This document shows, one piece after another, positions 44,627 through 53,036 of a stretch of DNA of 64,000 nt. Every line of letters starts with the position of its first letter. Position 1 is the first letter of the stretch. Origin of the DNA: Oscillospiraceae bacterium. GTDB taxonomy: Bacteria; Bacillota; Clostridia; Oscillospirales; Oscillospiraceae. The stretch covers positions 1-64,000 of the forward strand of contig JAHHSJ010000001.1 in assembly GCA_020025295.1 (NCBI GenBank). The letters run 5' to 3'. The position numbers were made by a program, and so were the translations under genes. Under the pieces are notes generated by a model. It did no database searches and was not told where the DNA came from. It saw only the letters and a program-made list of their open reading frames with translations.

Positions 44627-45620
44627 AAGGTTCACGCAGCCTTTCCCGGATCACATCGGCACGAAGATCGGCCAGGCGACCCGTCATAATAATGCGGATG
44701 GCGGTGCTTTCGTTCTCCTTCGCCACCAGATAGGTGACCAGAGGCGACTCGCCAAAGGGCACATAGCGTGCCTTTGCCAGATAGGCGGTGAGGGTGTCGT
44801 CGCAAAGCTTCTCAAACTGGGTGAGATTGCCCTTGCCGGAAATGCATCCGGCGCCGACTTCCGCCACCTCGGCCAGAGGGCCGGAGGAGTAGAGATCGGC
44901 CACGGGGGCATCCTGTGCCATGCCGTGCAGCAGCTTGGCAGGGGGGATGTTGCCGCCCTCAAAGAGCACATTGCGGAGGAATTCCACATCCTTGCCCATG
45001 CGGAGGGTGCGGATCAGGCTTTTCAGGTTGGCAATGTCCACCATCAGGCGTACATAACCGATGAGAAAGTCGGAGCCGGTGCCTTCCGCCAGTTGAGCGA
45101 TGTCCTCAAAGTAGGCACGGTCCAGCACAAAGTCGCTGAGCTGGGGATCACCGGTGGTGCCCAGCACCTCACGAGCCTGCAAAATAGCGGGAGCCAGCTT
45201 GCCGGGGAGATCCCGAAGAGAGGAGGAGCGAATTTCCTCGTCCAGCTTCTTGGGGTCCACACGGCCGGAGCTTACCAGCAGGTGCGTGGCGTCCACGCCT
45301 CGTGCCTCGGATTTTAAGAGTGCTTTTGCGTTGTTATAGTCATATTTGACACGAAACAGGTCAATCATGTTCCGGTCGGGAGCGAAGAGATAGAGGTCGT
45401 CAAAGGTGCGCTCCTGTGCCTTGGACAGCATTTCATTGATGCTGTCCACCGTGACGGTCTCCAGCTCGGGATACCCACACTCCTGAAGGACTTTTGCGGC
45501 GTCAGCCGCAGTCGGGGCGTCCAGCATCCGCTCCATTCTCTCCCGGGTCAGCAGGCTGCGTTCCAGCGCACGGATCCGGTTGGTGAGAAACAGATAATCG
45601 GTATCTTTGATTTTCGCCAA
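44619..45620 (-). CDS. ntpC: V-type ATP synthase subunit C
   Basis: A 333-residue socket subunit joining the rotor shaft to the membrane K-ring. It is all helical, with NRIRALERSLLTRERMERML near the start and RVKYDYNNAKALLKSEARG in the middle. The start is read as TTG at 45620, eight bases after AAAAGGAGG; a GTG seven codons upstream would place the ribosome site inside the coding sequence. It overlaps subunit F by eight bases. Confidence 0.92.
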   Translation of the reverse strand: MAKIKDTDYLFLTNRIRALERSLLTRERMERMLDAPTAADAAKVLQECGYPELETVTVDSINEMLSKAQERTFDDLYLFAPDRNMIDLFRVKYDYNNAKALLKSEARGVDATHLLVSSGRVDPKKLDEEIRSSSLRDLPGKLAPAILQAREVLGTTGDPQLSDFVLDRAYFEDIAQLAEGTGSDFLIGYVRLMVDIANLKSLIRTLRMGKDVEFLRNVLFEGGNIPPAKLLHGMAQDAPVADLYSSGPLAEVAEVGAGCISGKGNLTQFEKLCDDTLTAYLAKARYVPFGESPLVTYLVAKENESTAIRIIMTGRLADLRADVIRERLREPYV

Positions 45621-45663
45621 GGGTTTGTCCTCCTTTTCCACTGCGTTATGCAGATGGTGTGGA

Positions 45664-46260
45664 TTACGGGAAGAGCAGTCGGCTGACTTCGCCGGCGGCT
45701 TCGGTGCGCTGCAGGTAAACCAGCGTTTCCAGAGCGCAGTCCATTTCCACGGCGCCGTCGCTCAGCAGCAGACCGCCCTGAATGGCAGCGGTGTCCGGGG
45801 ACAGAGTGAACTTGCCCTCTTTGCCGGCGGCAGCGGCACGCTTGTTCGCCAGCTTAAGCACCTTCTGCCCCAGCGCGTCCCGATCCTTCGGGTTGAGCAG
45901 GATGGCCTCCGTGCCCTTGCCGGCCTGCACGGCCAGATCGGCGAGAAGAGAGATGTACTCCTCCTCGGGAAGGCTCAGCAGCTGTTTTACCGCCAGCTCG
46001 AAGGCCTGCTCGATCAGCTCCTGCTTGGCAGCGAGCGTCATCTTGCGGGCGTCCATCTGGGCGGCGGAATGAATGCACTGGACCCGCTCCTGTGCCAGAA
46101 CCTTGCCGCGAGCCAGCTGGTCAGCGGCCTCACGGTCGGCTTTTGCGGCATATTTGGCGCGGATTTTGTCCGCATCCTGCTGAGCGTCAGCCAGAATGCG
46201 ATCCACTTCCGCCTGAGTATCCGCCTGAATGCGGCGGGTGATGTTGTCAATGCCTTGCAT
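45664..46260 (-). CDS. ntpE: V-type ATP synthase subunit E
   Basis: A 198-residue peripheral-stalk subunit. The N-terminal 90 residues are a long charged helix (RRIQADTQAEVDRILADAQQDADKIRAK) that pairs with subunit H; the C-terminal part is globular (about 110-198, ending GAVEMDCALETLVYLQRTE). It holds the V1 head against rotation. GGAAGGACCCAACG precedes ATG. Confidence 0.93.
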   Translation of the reverse strand: MQGIDNITRRIQADTQAEVDRILADAQQDADKIRAKYAAKADREAADQLARGKVLAQERVQCIHSAAQMDARKMTLAAKQELIEQAFELAVKQLLSLPEEEYISLLADLAVQAGKGTEAILLNPKDRDALGQKVLKLANKRAAAAGKEGKFTLSPDTAAIQGGLLLSDGAVEMDCALETLVYLQRTEAAGEVSRLLFP

Positions 46261-46302
46261 CGTTGGGTCCTTCCTTTCTAATCAATTCTTGGAAAAGAGG
46301 GA

Positions 46303-46773
46303 TTACTTGATGAACAGCAGCATCAGGAAGGAAGCCAGCAGGCAGAGGATGGCGTAGAACTCAACCATGATTGCCATGATGATGCCCTTGGACATTTCCT
46401 CGGGGCGCTTAGCAACCAGAGAAACACCGGCAGCGGCGCAGCGGCCCTGAGCGATAGCGGTGAAGTAGCCGCCGATAGCCATGGGCAGGCAGGCGAAGCA
46501 GTAGCCGATGCCCTGAGCCACGGTCAGCTCCATGGGGTTGCCGCCGATGACGCCCAGAGTGAACAGAGCGTAGAACCAGATAACCAGACCGTACAGGCCC
46601 TGCGTACCGGGCAGAATCTGCAGGATCAGGCAGGAAGAGAACTTGCTGGGGTCCTCGGAGATGACGCCGGCAGCGGCCTCACCAACGAGACCAACACCCT
46701 TGCCGGAGCCCAGACAGGCGAGAAGCACAGTGAAAGATGCGCCGATAATGGCAATGTAAAGACCGATGTTCAT
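46303..46773 (-). CDS. ntpK: V-type ATP synthase subunit K (rotor ring, Na+ type)
   Basis: A 156-residue proteolipid of four membrane helices (two hairpins). It carries the sodium-binding set known from Enterococcus hirae NtpK: Leu54, Thr57 and Gln58 in ILPGTQGLYG, Gln109 in AIAQGR and Glu138 in MVEFY, with identical spacing between the last two (29 residues). The first hairpin lacks an acidic ligand, so each subunit carries one ion. ATG at 46773 follows GAGGAGG. Na+ coupling is an inference from these ligands. Confidence 0.95.
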   Translation of the reverse strand: MNIGLYIAIIGASFTVLLACLGSGKGVGLVGEAAAGVISEDPSKFSSCLILQILPGTQGLYGLVIWFYALFTLGVIGGNPMELTVAQGIGYCFACLPMAIGGYFTAIAQGRCAAAGVSLVAKRPEEMSKGIIMAIMVEFYAILCLLASFLMLLFIK

Positions 46774-46775
46774 AA

Positions 46776-48746
46776 TCAATTATCCTCCTCAGATTTGATG
46801 TCGACATATTTCGTGTCATATTGCAGGGGGCGGAAGGGAATACCGCCTTCCTTATAGAACTTGCTGAAATACTCCAGATACTGGAGACGAGCGGCGTGGA
46901 CATAGGTGCCGATCAGGTTGATGCCGATGTTGAAGCCGTGGCCCACCACAAAGACCAGCACGAAAGCGATGATGCTTCCGGGCAGGGCACCGATGGTGTT
47001 GAACACCTGAGCGATGACGCTGGTAGCCAGCATCAGTGCCATCAGACGGGCGTAGCTCAGCACATCGGACAGCCAGCTGGTCACATCGTACAGGCTCTTG
47101 ATGCCGCCGAAGAGCTTTTTTCCGAAGCCCTTGGCGTGACGGCCCTGAGTGGCGATCAGTGTCAGCACACCGATCAGCAGACCGATGGCGGTACCCTTTA
47201 CGGCAAAGACGCCGATGCCGGCAAACAGAACCCACCAGGGGACAACATCCAGCATGGAGTCCAGACCGGCCTTGACGCCGTCACGGAAGCCCATATAAAT
47301 GTGGATGCACTGGCCCATAATCAGGTGGACGCAGCCGATGGCGATGGACAGAACCAGAGCGGACATGGGGTCGCTGATGGGGTTGACTACGATGCCGCTG
47401 CAGAATTTGACCATCCAAGCCGGCATGACAGCCAGTCCGCCGGGGATAAAGGTCTGGTAGATGACCTCCAGAGCGTTTCCGAAGAAACCGCCCATGAAGA
47501 TGCCGCAGATGGCGGTGGAGGCACCCAGCCAGATGCCCAGCTGGAACATCCGCCCCAGCGTCTTTTTCGGCTTGACGAACTTGGTGACCAGAATACAGAT
47601 GGTCAGAATAATCAGACCGTAGGCCACATCGGCGAACATGAAGCCGAAGAAGAACACATACCAGAAGAAGTACAGCGGGTTGGGGTCAATGCCGTCATAG
47701 GCCGGCAGCGAGTACATCTCGGTGACCATGTTGATGCATTCCATCCACTTGGGGTTCTTCAGCAGAGTGGGAGGCGTTTCGCCCTCGGCGGGATCGGCGC
47801 TTTCCCATGCACATACATAATTGTTCAGCAGGATCGTCAGGTCCTCCACCCGGTCGGCGGGGAGCCAGCCCTCGGCGAAGAAGATGCGTCCGTCGGTGAG
47901 GAACCGCTCGGACACGGCCTCACGATTCAGCTCCTGATTGACCCGGTCGGAGGTGCGCTCCAGCAGAGCCATGTGCCCGCCGTTTGCGGCGATGCACTCC
48001 TCCTGCTCCTTGCGCTGGGATTCCAGTGCGTCCTTCTCCTTGCGGAGTCGGTCGATGTTTTCCTGTGCGGTACCGGTCAGGCCCTTGAAGCGGACCACGC
48101 CGAAGGAGAGGGGGCGAAGTGCGGAAATCACTTCATCGTGGACACTCTTGTGGACGATGAGCAGATAGTAGTTCTGCTCGGCATCCCCGGAGATCTGCGT
48201 CAGCTGCGCCAGATCCGTGACCTTGCTCATCGCATCTTCCAGCACGGACAAATTGGTGCCGGGAGGAGCCGTGCCCAGAACCAGCTCGGTCTGAGCGGTG
48301 GATTGCTGCTCCAGAGGGAGAGACAAATCCGCCCACGGCAGAAGAGAGGACAGACTGGCGTTCAGCTTGTTTTCTGCGGAGTAGATTCGGCTGATTTCCC
48401 GGGTGCAGTCGTTGACCGTGTTTGCAATGTCCATGGCCTGCGCCTTGACGGAGTCATCAAAGAAATCCGTCGAGGAAAGGGCCACACGCTTGCGGAACAG
48501 CCCCTTTTTCTTGGGGGCGTACTTTTTCAGCGTGGTCATTGCACTGCTCAGCGCAGCGGCTTCCGCCTTGCGCTCGGCAAACGAGGAACTGTCCCGGTGC
48601 ACCAGCTGGGTCCAATCCGGATCCGCAGCCTTGTCGCCCGGCTCTGTGATCTCGACGCACCCCAGGTGAAGCAGGTCCTGCAGGAGCTGATCCTTCTGTT
48701 CCGAGAAACCGATCAGCCGAAGCCGCTTCATACGAACGATGCTCAT
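46776..48746 (-). CDS. ntpI: V-type ATP synthase subunit I (stator a-subunit)
   Basis: A 656-residue membrane stator subunit with the ion half-channels. The N-terminal cytosolic half (1-330) is helical and charged, and the C-terminal half has about seven to eight membrane helices (FFWYVFFFGFMFADVAYGLI at the first). The conserved Arg region is in DVLSYARLMALMLA near residue 560. Its start overlaps subunit H by four bases, and its end abuts subunit K. Confidence 0.95.
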   Translation of the reverse strand: MSIVRMKRLRLIGFSEQKDQLLQDLLHLGCVEITEPGDKAADPDWTQLVHRDSSSFAERKAEAAALSSAMTTLKKYAPKKKGLFRKRVALSSTDFFDDSVKAQAMDIANTVNDCTREISRIYSAENKLNASLSSLLPWADLSLPLEQQSTAQTELVLGTAPPGTNLSVLEDAMSKVTDLAQLTQISGDAEQNYYLLIVHKSVHDEVISALRPLSFGVVRFKGLTGTAQENIDRLRKEKDALESQRKEQEECIAANGGHMALLERTSDRVNQELNREAVSERFLTDGRIFFAEGWLPADRVEDLTILLNNYVCAWESADPAEGETPPTLLKNPKWMECINMVTEMYSLPAYDGIDPNPLYFFWYVFFFGFMFADVAYGLIILTICILVTKFVKPKKTLGRMFQLGIWLGASTAICGIFMGGFFGNALEVIYQTFIPGGLAVMPAWMVKFCSGIVVNPISDPMSALVLSIAIGCVHLIMGQCIHIYMGFRDGVKAGLDSMLDVVPWWVLFAGIGVFAVKGTAIGLLIGVLTLIATQGRHAKGFGKKLFGGIKSLYDVTSWLSDVLSYARLMALMLATSVIAQVFNTIGALPGSIIAFVLVFVVGHGFNIGINLIGTYVHAARLQYLEYFSKFYKEGGIPFRPLQYDTKYVDIKSEEDN

Positions 48747-49060
48747 TGGAGATTCACGACCCTTCTGACGATCAAGTCTGCGCTGGCCTTCAGCTGCTGC
48801 TGAGCGGCGCTGCGCATCGCATCACAGGCGCGAGCGGTCTCCGCCTGCGTCTGCTCAGCCTGCTTGGCCGCCTCACGCTCGGCGTCGGCGATCATCGCTT
48901 TGATCGCTTCGTCTGTTTCTGCACGACGCTGCTCCAGCAAAGCCTGACCTTCCTTTTCGGCGTCGGTCAACAGCTTCTTTGCACGGAGCAGAGCGTCAGA
49001 TTTCTGTTCTGCACAGGTTTGCTCTGTGTCTGCAACTAGTTTTATAGCTTCCAGGGACAT
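48743..49060 (-). CDS. V-type ATP synthase peripheral-stalk subunit (H/G type)
   Basis: A 105-residue, almost fully helical charged protein (LLRAKKLLTDAEKEGQALLEQRR, AMIADAEREAAKQAEQTQAE), typical of the stalk subunit that coils with subunit E (called AhaH, NtpF or subunit G). It is first gene of the operon. ATG at 49060 follows AAAGGCGGTG. Assignment rests on coiled-coil nature and position. Confidence 0.85.
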   Translation of the reverse strand: MSLEAIKLVADTEQTCAEQKSDALLRAKKLLTDAEKEGQALLEQRRAETDEAIKAMIADAEREAAKQAEQTQAETARACDAMRSAAQQQLKASADLIVRRVVNLQ

Positions 49061-49682
49061 GATATCACCGCCTTTGATTCCATAGATTCTTTCCGGTAAA
49101 GGCTGCGCACAACACGGAATTTGCGAGAAAATCCGGGTCCTGCACATCGCAATCGAAGCGGATGGGCCTTTCCGGCCAAGTTAAGTACAGTGTACGCCTT
49201 TTCATTTCAAATTGCAACCATAAAATGCAAGGTATGCCATCGGATAGTGCATACCTATTTAATAACATACGAATTCGGAATTCGATTTCACAAAGAGAAA
49301 ATAATTTAACCGGCGAAAGAAAATAAGGACAGAACAAAAGAGCGAAAGGATACATATTAAATATATCCTTGTGGAGAAAATATTGCGAAAACGGAAATAA
49401 TTTGTTTGTGAAAACTGCAAAATGCTATTCATTTTGAAAATGAATAGCACAATATGCAGAAAACCTGCCGAAGACAGAAGAAAAAGATACCGTGTTCTGT
49501 TTTGGAGAAAGAAGGAAGGGAGAAGGGACGGATTCTGGGGGCGGAAAAAGAGAAAATCACCGTGATTGCGGTAAAGAAGTTAGAAAAGCAGAAAAAAGGG
49601 GAAAGCGATGAATGAGATGCAGAGTGACTATTTATGCAAGAGAAAGAATACAATCTTGCAAAACAGCGGAAATTGACATGGA
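49061..49682. other. AT-rich intergenic region with several palindromes
   Basis: About 620 bases without a supported gene. A possible leftward promoter (TTGCAA-17-TACACT) lies near 49187-49215. Inverted repeats seen: gtaca-g-tgtac (49185-49195 region), ggtatgc/gcatacc (49231-49255), cgaattc-g-gaattcg (49270-49284) and a perfect 13-bp-arm palindrome tgctattcatttt-g-aaaatgaatagca (49423-49449). Short frames here are too biased to call genes. Confidence 0.5.
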
Positions 49683-49684
49683 AA

Positions 49685-49716
49685 AAGCCCGTCACCACAA
49701 GCGTGGTAACGGGCTT
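49685..49716 (-). terminator. Terminator of MarR gene
   Basis: A 14-bp stem (49685-49698/49703-49716, one wobble) with loop aagc, five T following on the minus strand. Confidence 0.8.
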
Positions 49717-49738
49717 GCAAATACAGAATGAATTACAT

Positions 49739-50170
49739 TCAGTCGTTGTCCTCTTCCAATGCGTGGCACAGGAGGGAAAGACCTCTGTGGATTTCCTGCG
49801 TTTCCTCGGGAGAGAGGTTTCTGAGAATCTGGGTAAACTGATCCACAGCGGTGTTTTTCAGCAGCTTGCACTTGCTCTGGAATTCGGGCGTTGTGGAAAC
49901 ATAGATCACCCGGCGGTCAGCATCGGAACGGGTGCGCTGGACCAGACCCAGCTTCTCCAGACGATCCACCACACCGGAAATGGTGCTGTTGGCGCTTCCT
50001 GCGGCGTCGGCCAGCTCACTGATGGGCATGGGGCCGTCGCTGTCCAGAATGGCCAGCACAATGGATTGAGGATAAGTCAGGTTGAGCTTACCATAGTAAA
50101 GTCGGAGCTTTTCGGAAAGCCGACGGCTCACCTGAAGATAATCATGCAAAATTTCAGTGGAAATACTCAA
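49739..50170 (-). CDS. MarR-family transcriptional regulator
   Basis: A 143-residue winged-helix regulator. The core MPISELADAAGSANSTISGVVDRLEKLGLV (about residues 48-77) is the recognition region, followed by the wing RTRSDADRRVIYV; helices at both ends form the dimer. The start is TTG at 50170, eight bases after AAGGAGC. It is a single-gene unit with its own promoter; possible targets are itself and neighbouring genes. The ligand is unknown. Confidence 0.88.
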   Translation of the reverse strand: MSISTEILHDYLQVSRRLSEKLRLYYGKLNLTYPQSIVLAILDSDGPMPISELADAAGSANSTISGVVDRLEKLGLVQRTRSDADRRVIYVSTTPEFQSKCKLLKNTAVDQFTQILRNLSPEETQEIHRGLSLLCHALEEDND

Positions 50171-50222
50171 GGGATACAGCTCCTTCTATAAATAAACGAG
50201 AATTTGGTTTTTGCGTAGCCTA

Positions 50223-50251
50223 AGCATATCCACCAAAGGGGAGATAGTCAA
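50223..50251 (-). promoter_or_regulatory. Promoter of MarR gene
   Basis: Minus-strand TTGACT (50246-50251), 17-nt spacer and TATGCT (50223-50228), about 55 nt before the start codon. Confidence 0.6.
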
Positions 50252-50365
50252 CCGTTGAGGAAGTAAATTCACATTTATTTAACATTGAAACGATTTTTGT
50301 TCAAAAACAATTCAAAAATACGATGGTTTCTTTCTGGCATCAGCCGGAGGGAATGAAAATTATTC

Positions 50366-50394
50366 TTGCATTTTCAGTGAGTGCGTGCTATGAT
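50366..50394 (+). promoter_or_regulatory. Promoter of secG
   Basis: TTGCAT (50366-50371), 17-nt spacer ending TGC, TATGAT (50389-50394): an extended -10 promoter. Confidence 0.6.
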
Positions 50395-50457
50395 AATTAG
50401 CGTATTTTAATATAATTTCGCCCCGTATGCGGGGTGATTCAAAGGAGACTCATCGTC

Positions 50458-50697
50458 ATGGAAGCTTTCAAGGTTGTTCTGACTGTCATCGAAGTGCTCG
50501 CTGCCCTGTTCCTGATTGCGGTGGTCCTGCTCCAGACCGGTAAGAGTGCCGGTGTCGCCGGTGCTGTCGGCGGTGGTATGGACTCCTTCCTCTCCAAGAA
50601 TAAGGCGAAGAGCTGGGATGCTAAGCTGGCTCGCTGCACCAAGTGGGTTGCCATCGTGTTCATGGTGCTGACCCTGGTTCTGGTCATGGTGCTCTAA
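50458..50697 (+). CDS. secG: Protein translocase subunit SecG
   Basis: A 79-residue two-helix membrane subunit of the SecYEG channel. Helices lie at about residues 4-25 and 57-78; the loop LLQTGKSAGVAGAVGGGMDSF is the SecG signature. ATG at 50458 follows AAAGGAGA. It is a single-gene unit with its own terminator; secG is often followed by rnr and smpB, which are not seen here. Confidence 0.93.
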   Translation: MEAFKVVLTVIEVLAALFLIAVVLLQTGKSAGVAGAVGGGMDSFLSKNKAKSWDAKLARCTKWVAIVFMVLTLVLVMVL

Positions 50698-50710
50698 TCG
50701 AACAAACATG

Positions 50711-50747
50711 AAAATGCCCCCGATCCAAAGATCGGGGGCATTTTTTT
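50711..50747 (+). terminator. Terminator of secG
   Basis: A perfect 15-bp stem (50711-50725/50730-50744) with loop caaa and seven T; T-rich in both directions, so it can also serve the convergent small gene. Confidence 0.9.
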
Positions 50748-50752
50748 GCTTC

Positions 50753-50872
50753 TTAGGCGGCGAACATTTCCTCCAGCTCCTGCCGAGCTTCCCGCTCGGT
50801 GTCGGCAGAGAACAGGAATTCGCCCTCTCTCGTAAACACTTCCACATGACCATATACCCAACGAATTTCCAT
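50753..50872 (-). CDS. 39-residue protein of unknown function
   Basis: MEIRWVYGHVEVFTREGEF begins a 39-residue protein, with an acidic helical end (TEREARQELEEMF). AAAGGAGG lies eight bases before ATG at 50872, a very strong ribosome site; the overlapping frame from an ATG five bases earlier gives a less protein-like product. It has an extended -10 promoter with a palindrome and shares the secG terminator. Size suggests a small beta-hairpin-helix protein. Function unknown. Confidence 0.6.
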   Translation of the reverse strand: MEIRWVYGHVEVFTREGEFLFSADTEREARQELEEMFAA

Positions 50873-50894
50873 TTCATTCGCCTCCTTTGTTTGT

Positions 50895-50939
50895 TGTATG
50901 TATTGTAGCAAGATGAAAGTCCGATAAAACGGACTTTCA
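50895..50939 (-). promoter_or_regulatory. Promoter with palindrome before the 39-residue protein gene
   Basis: Minus-strand TGCTACAAT (extended -10) lies just downstream of a perfect 10-bp inverted repeat tgaaagtccg/cggactttca (50914-50923/50930-50939) that covers the -35 region: a candidate repressor site. Confidence 0.5.
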
Positions 50940-51046
50940 AAAAGCGAGAACAGAATGTCAGGCAAGTGAGCAGACGGAGCAGCGCACAGCCGGGAGTACA
51001 ATGCCCGGAACGGAATCGGGGAGAGCGGTTGCTGCATTAGAAAAAA

Positions 51047-51079
51047 CCGGCAGACCGGGAAGAAGTTCCGATCTGCCGG
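51047..51079 (-). terminator. Terminator of SpoIIQ-like gene
   Basis: A roughly 14-bp stem (51047-51060/51066-51079, wobble positions included), followed on the minus strand by six T. Confidence 0.8.
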
Positions 51080-51105
51080 CAGGTCTGCACGGGGCAGGGC
51101 GTGGG

Positions 51106-51894
51106 TCAGGACAGATATTCGCTGGGGTCGACCGGATGGTCGTCCAGCAGGACGGCGAAGTGGAGATAGGGCTGAGAGCCGGAACCGCCGCCCAGACAGG
51201 CCAGAGCGGCACCGCCGGTGACATTGTCCCCCTGAGCGAAATTGAGGGTGTCCGGGTTCAGATTGCCGTAGACCGTTTTCAGTCCGTCGGCGTGAATGAG
51301 GGTCAGAGTCGTGCCGGTGAAGGGATCGTCCTCAATGGAGAACACCGCGCCGTCAGCGGCGGCGCAGACATCGGTGCCCATAGGAGCGGCAATGTCCATG
51401 GCGTCGTGGGTGCGCCAGTCCCCCAGCAGCTCGTTGTAGGAAAGCTCGGTTTCGGAGAAGGCGGCAACCACTTCTCCCTCCAAGGGCCAAGACAAGGAAA
51501 CTTCGGTGACCTCATCCACCGGGAGATTTACCTCTTGGGCCGGCTCCTCGGCTGCCGTAGGCTGGCTCTCCTCTGCAGGGGGCTCAGCGGCGGGTTCCTC
51601 CGCAGGCACTTCTTCCGCAGCAGGCTCCGCTTCTGCCACGGCCTCCTCCTCGGGGTCGGGCTCTGCGTCCAGATGAGGGACCGGCTGGGAAGCCGGCTCC
51701 TGTTTCGGAGCGTCAGGCACTTCCACCTTCACATTGGCGTCCACCGCCTCGGTGGGCAGGGCACCGGATACCGTGCGGTAAAGGAAAATACCGGATGCAG
51801 CGACGGTCATCAGACACACCGCCAGCACCATGTAAAACCCTTTTCCGGAGAGAAAGCGACCGCAGCGCTGAAAGAAGTCAGGTTTTTCATTCAT
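51106..51894 (-). CDS. SpoIIQ-like LytM/M23 protein with degenerate active site
   Basis: A 262-residue bitopic protein: membrane helix (about residues 26-47), a long Glu/Ala/Pro-rich linker (about 65-130), and an M23 domain. The block GDWRTHDAMDIAAPMGTDV (about 161-179) is close to SpoIIQ and keeps the first His and Asp, but the usual HxH near the end is YLH (QPYLHFAV), so one zinc ligand is missing. SpoIIQ forms a channel with SpoIIIAH between forespore and mother cell and lacks peptidase activity in Bacillus. ATG at 51894 follows GGAGGTG. A general LytM protein is the alternative. Confidence 0.78.
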   Translation of the reverse strand: MNEKPDFFQRCGRFLSGKGFYMVLAVCLMTVAASGIFLYRTVSGALPTEAVDANVKVEVPDAPKQEPASQPVPHLDAEPDPEEEAVAEAEPAAEEVPAEEPAAEPPAEESQPTAAEEPAQEVNLPVDEVTEVSLSWPLEGEVVAAFSETELSYNELLGDWRTHDAMDIAAPMGTDVCAAADGAVFSIEDDPFTGTTLTLIHADGLKTVYGNLNPDTLNFAQGDNVTGGAALACLGGGSGSQPYLHFAVLLDDHPVDPSEYLS

Positions 51895-51912
51895 AAATAA
51901 CACCTCCAAAGC

Positions 51913-51942
51913 CAGTGTTGCCGGGAATGGTGGGAGATATAC
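51913..51942 (-). promoter_or_regulatory. Sigma-F-like promoter of SpoIIQ-like gene
   Basis: Minus-strand GTATA (51938-51942), 15-nt spacer and GGCAACACTG (51913-51922) fit the forespore sigma-F pattern GYWTA-N16-GGNRANANTW with one mismatch and one base less spacing. The start would fall inside the ribosome site, which is a weakness. Confidence 0.35.
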
Positions 51943-52076
51943 CCAAGTACACCGGGAAAAGACCGGCTTGTCCGGACAAAATTACAGCAGAGGAGCAAAA
52001 AGGTGAAGCTGGAGAGAAAAAAGCCGGCATGGCGGCGAAAACCGGGAGAGAAAGTGCTTCAATTTACAAAATGTTG

Positions 52077-52105
52077 TTGAAATCTTGCCCGGAAAATAGG
52101 ATAAT
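52077..52105 (+). promoter_or_regulatory. Promoter of DagK-family gene
   Basis: TTGAAA (52077-52082), 17-nt spacer and GATAAT (52100-52105), about 43 nt before the ATG. Confidence 0.65.
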
Positions 52106-52147
52106 ATATTAGTTATTCTATGAAGTGATTTCAAAGGGGGTATCGAG

Positions 52148-53032
52148 ATGAAATCTCTGCTGTTGATCTACAATCCCAATGCAGGAAAACGAGCGATCGT
52201 GCATCAGCTGCATGAGGTGGTCTATCGTTTCACCGAAGAAGGTTATAAGGTGACGGTGCGCCCCACCATGAAGCGGGGTGACGCCACGCAGATTGCGGCG
52301 GAAGAAGGCCATTGCTATGACCGGGTGGTCTGCTGCGGCGGTGACGGCACATTGAATGAAGTGGTGACCGGCCTTCTGAGTTATCCGGAGCAGATGCCGG
52401 TTCTGGGTTATCTGCCGGCAGGCACGACCAACGATTTTTCCAAGACGCTGAATCTGTCGGCCAACCTGATGAAGGCCACGGAAACGGCCCTCCACGGAGA
52501 GCAGTTTGCCTGTGACATGGGAGATTTCAATGGGCGTACCTTTGTTTATGTGGCGGCCTTCGGTGCCTTTACCGAGGTGAGCTATGCCACGCCCCAGAAC
52601 GCCAAAAATATGCTGGGGCATCTGGCCTATGTGATGCAGGGCATCAAGAGCCTGAGCCAGCTGAAGCCGGTTCGGGTCAAGGTGGAGTATGATGGTCATG
52701 TGATTGAGGATGAATTCATTCTGGGCATGGTCACGGACTCGATTTCCGTGGGTGGATTTCAGGGACTGAAGCGGGACAGTGTTTGCCTGGATGACGGACT
52801 GTTTGAGGTGATTCTGGTGCGGAACCCCTGTACTATGGAGGAATTCAGTACCATTTTGAATGCTCTGTTCACCAAGGAACCGGACGGAAATGTGATCGGC
52901 TTCCGGGCATCGGAAATCACCTTTACAGCGGAAGAGAAGCTTCCTTGGACGGTGGACGGCGAGTTCGGCGGAGATACCAAAGTGGCCCACATCACCAACC
53001 GGAAGCAGGCCATTGAAATTATGCGAGGATGA
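52148..53032 (+). CDS. Diacylglycerol/lipid kinase family protein (DagK/YegS-like)
   Basis: A 294-residue soluble lipid kinase, expected to phosphorylate diacylglycerol or a related lipid with ATP. IYNPNAGKR (residues 7-15) and the nucleotide-binding GGDGTLNEV (about 63-71), LPAGTTNDF (about 94-102) and the C-terminal DGEFGGD are the family motifs. In Firmicutes DgkB recycles diacylglycerol from lipoteichoic acid synthesis. AAAGGGGGTATCGAG precedes ATG. mnmE follows after four bases. Confidence 0.92.
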   Translation: MKSLLLIYNPNAGKRAIVHQLHEVVYRFTEEGYKVTVRPTMKRGDATQIAAEEGHCYDRVVCCGGDGTLNEVVTGLLSYPEQMPVLGYLPAGTTNDFSKTLNLSANLMKATETALHGEQFACDMGDFNGRTFVYVAAFGAFTEVSYATPQNAKNMLGHLAYVMQGIKSLSQLKPVRVKVEYDGHVIEDEFILGMVTDSISVGGFQGLKRDSVCLDDGLFEVILVRNPCTMEEFSTILNALFTKEPDGNVIGFRASEITFTAEEKLPWTVDGEFGGDTKVAHITNRKQAIEIMRG

Positions 53033-53036
53033 GACG

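Noticed and set aside
49065..49738. Short open frames upstream of the V-ATPase operon
   Set aside because: They are AT-rich, Phe/Ser-biased and lack ribosome sites and recognisable motifs.
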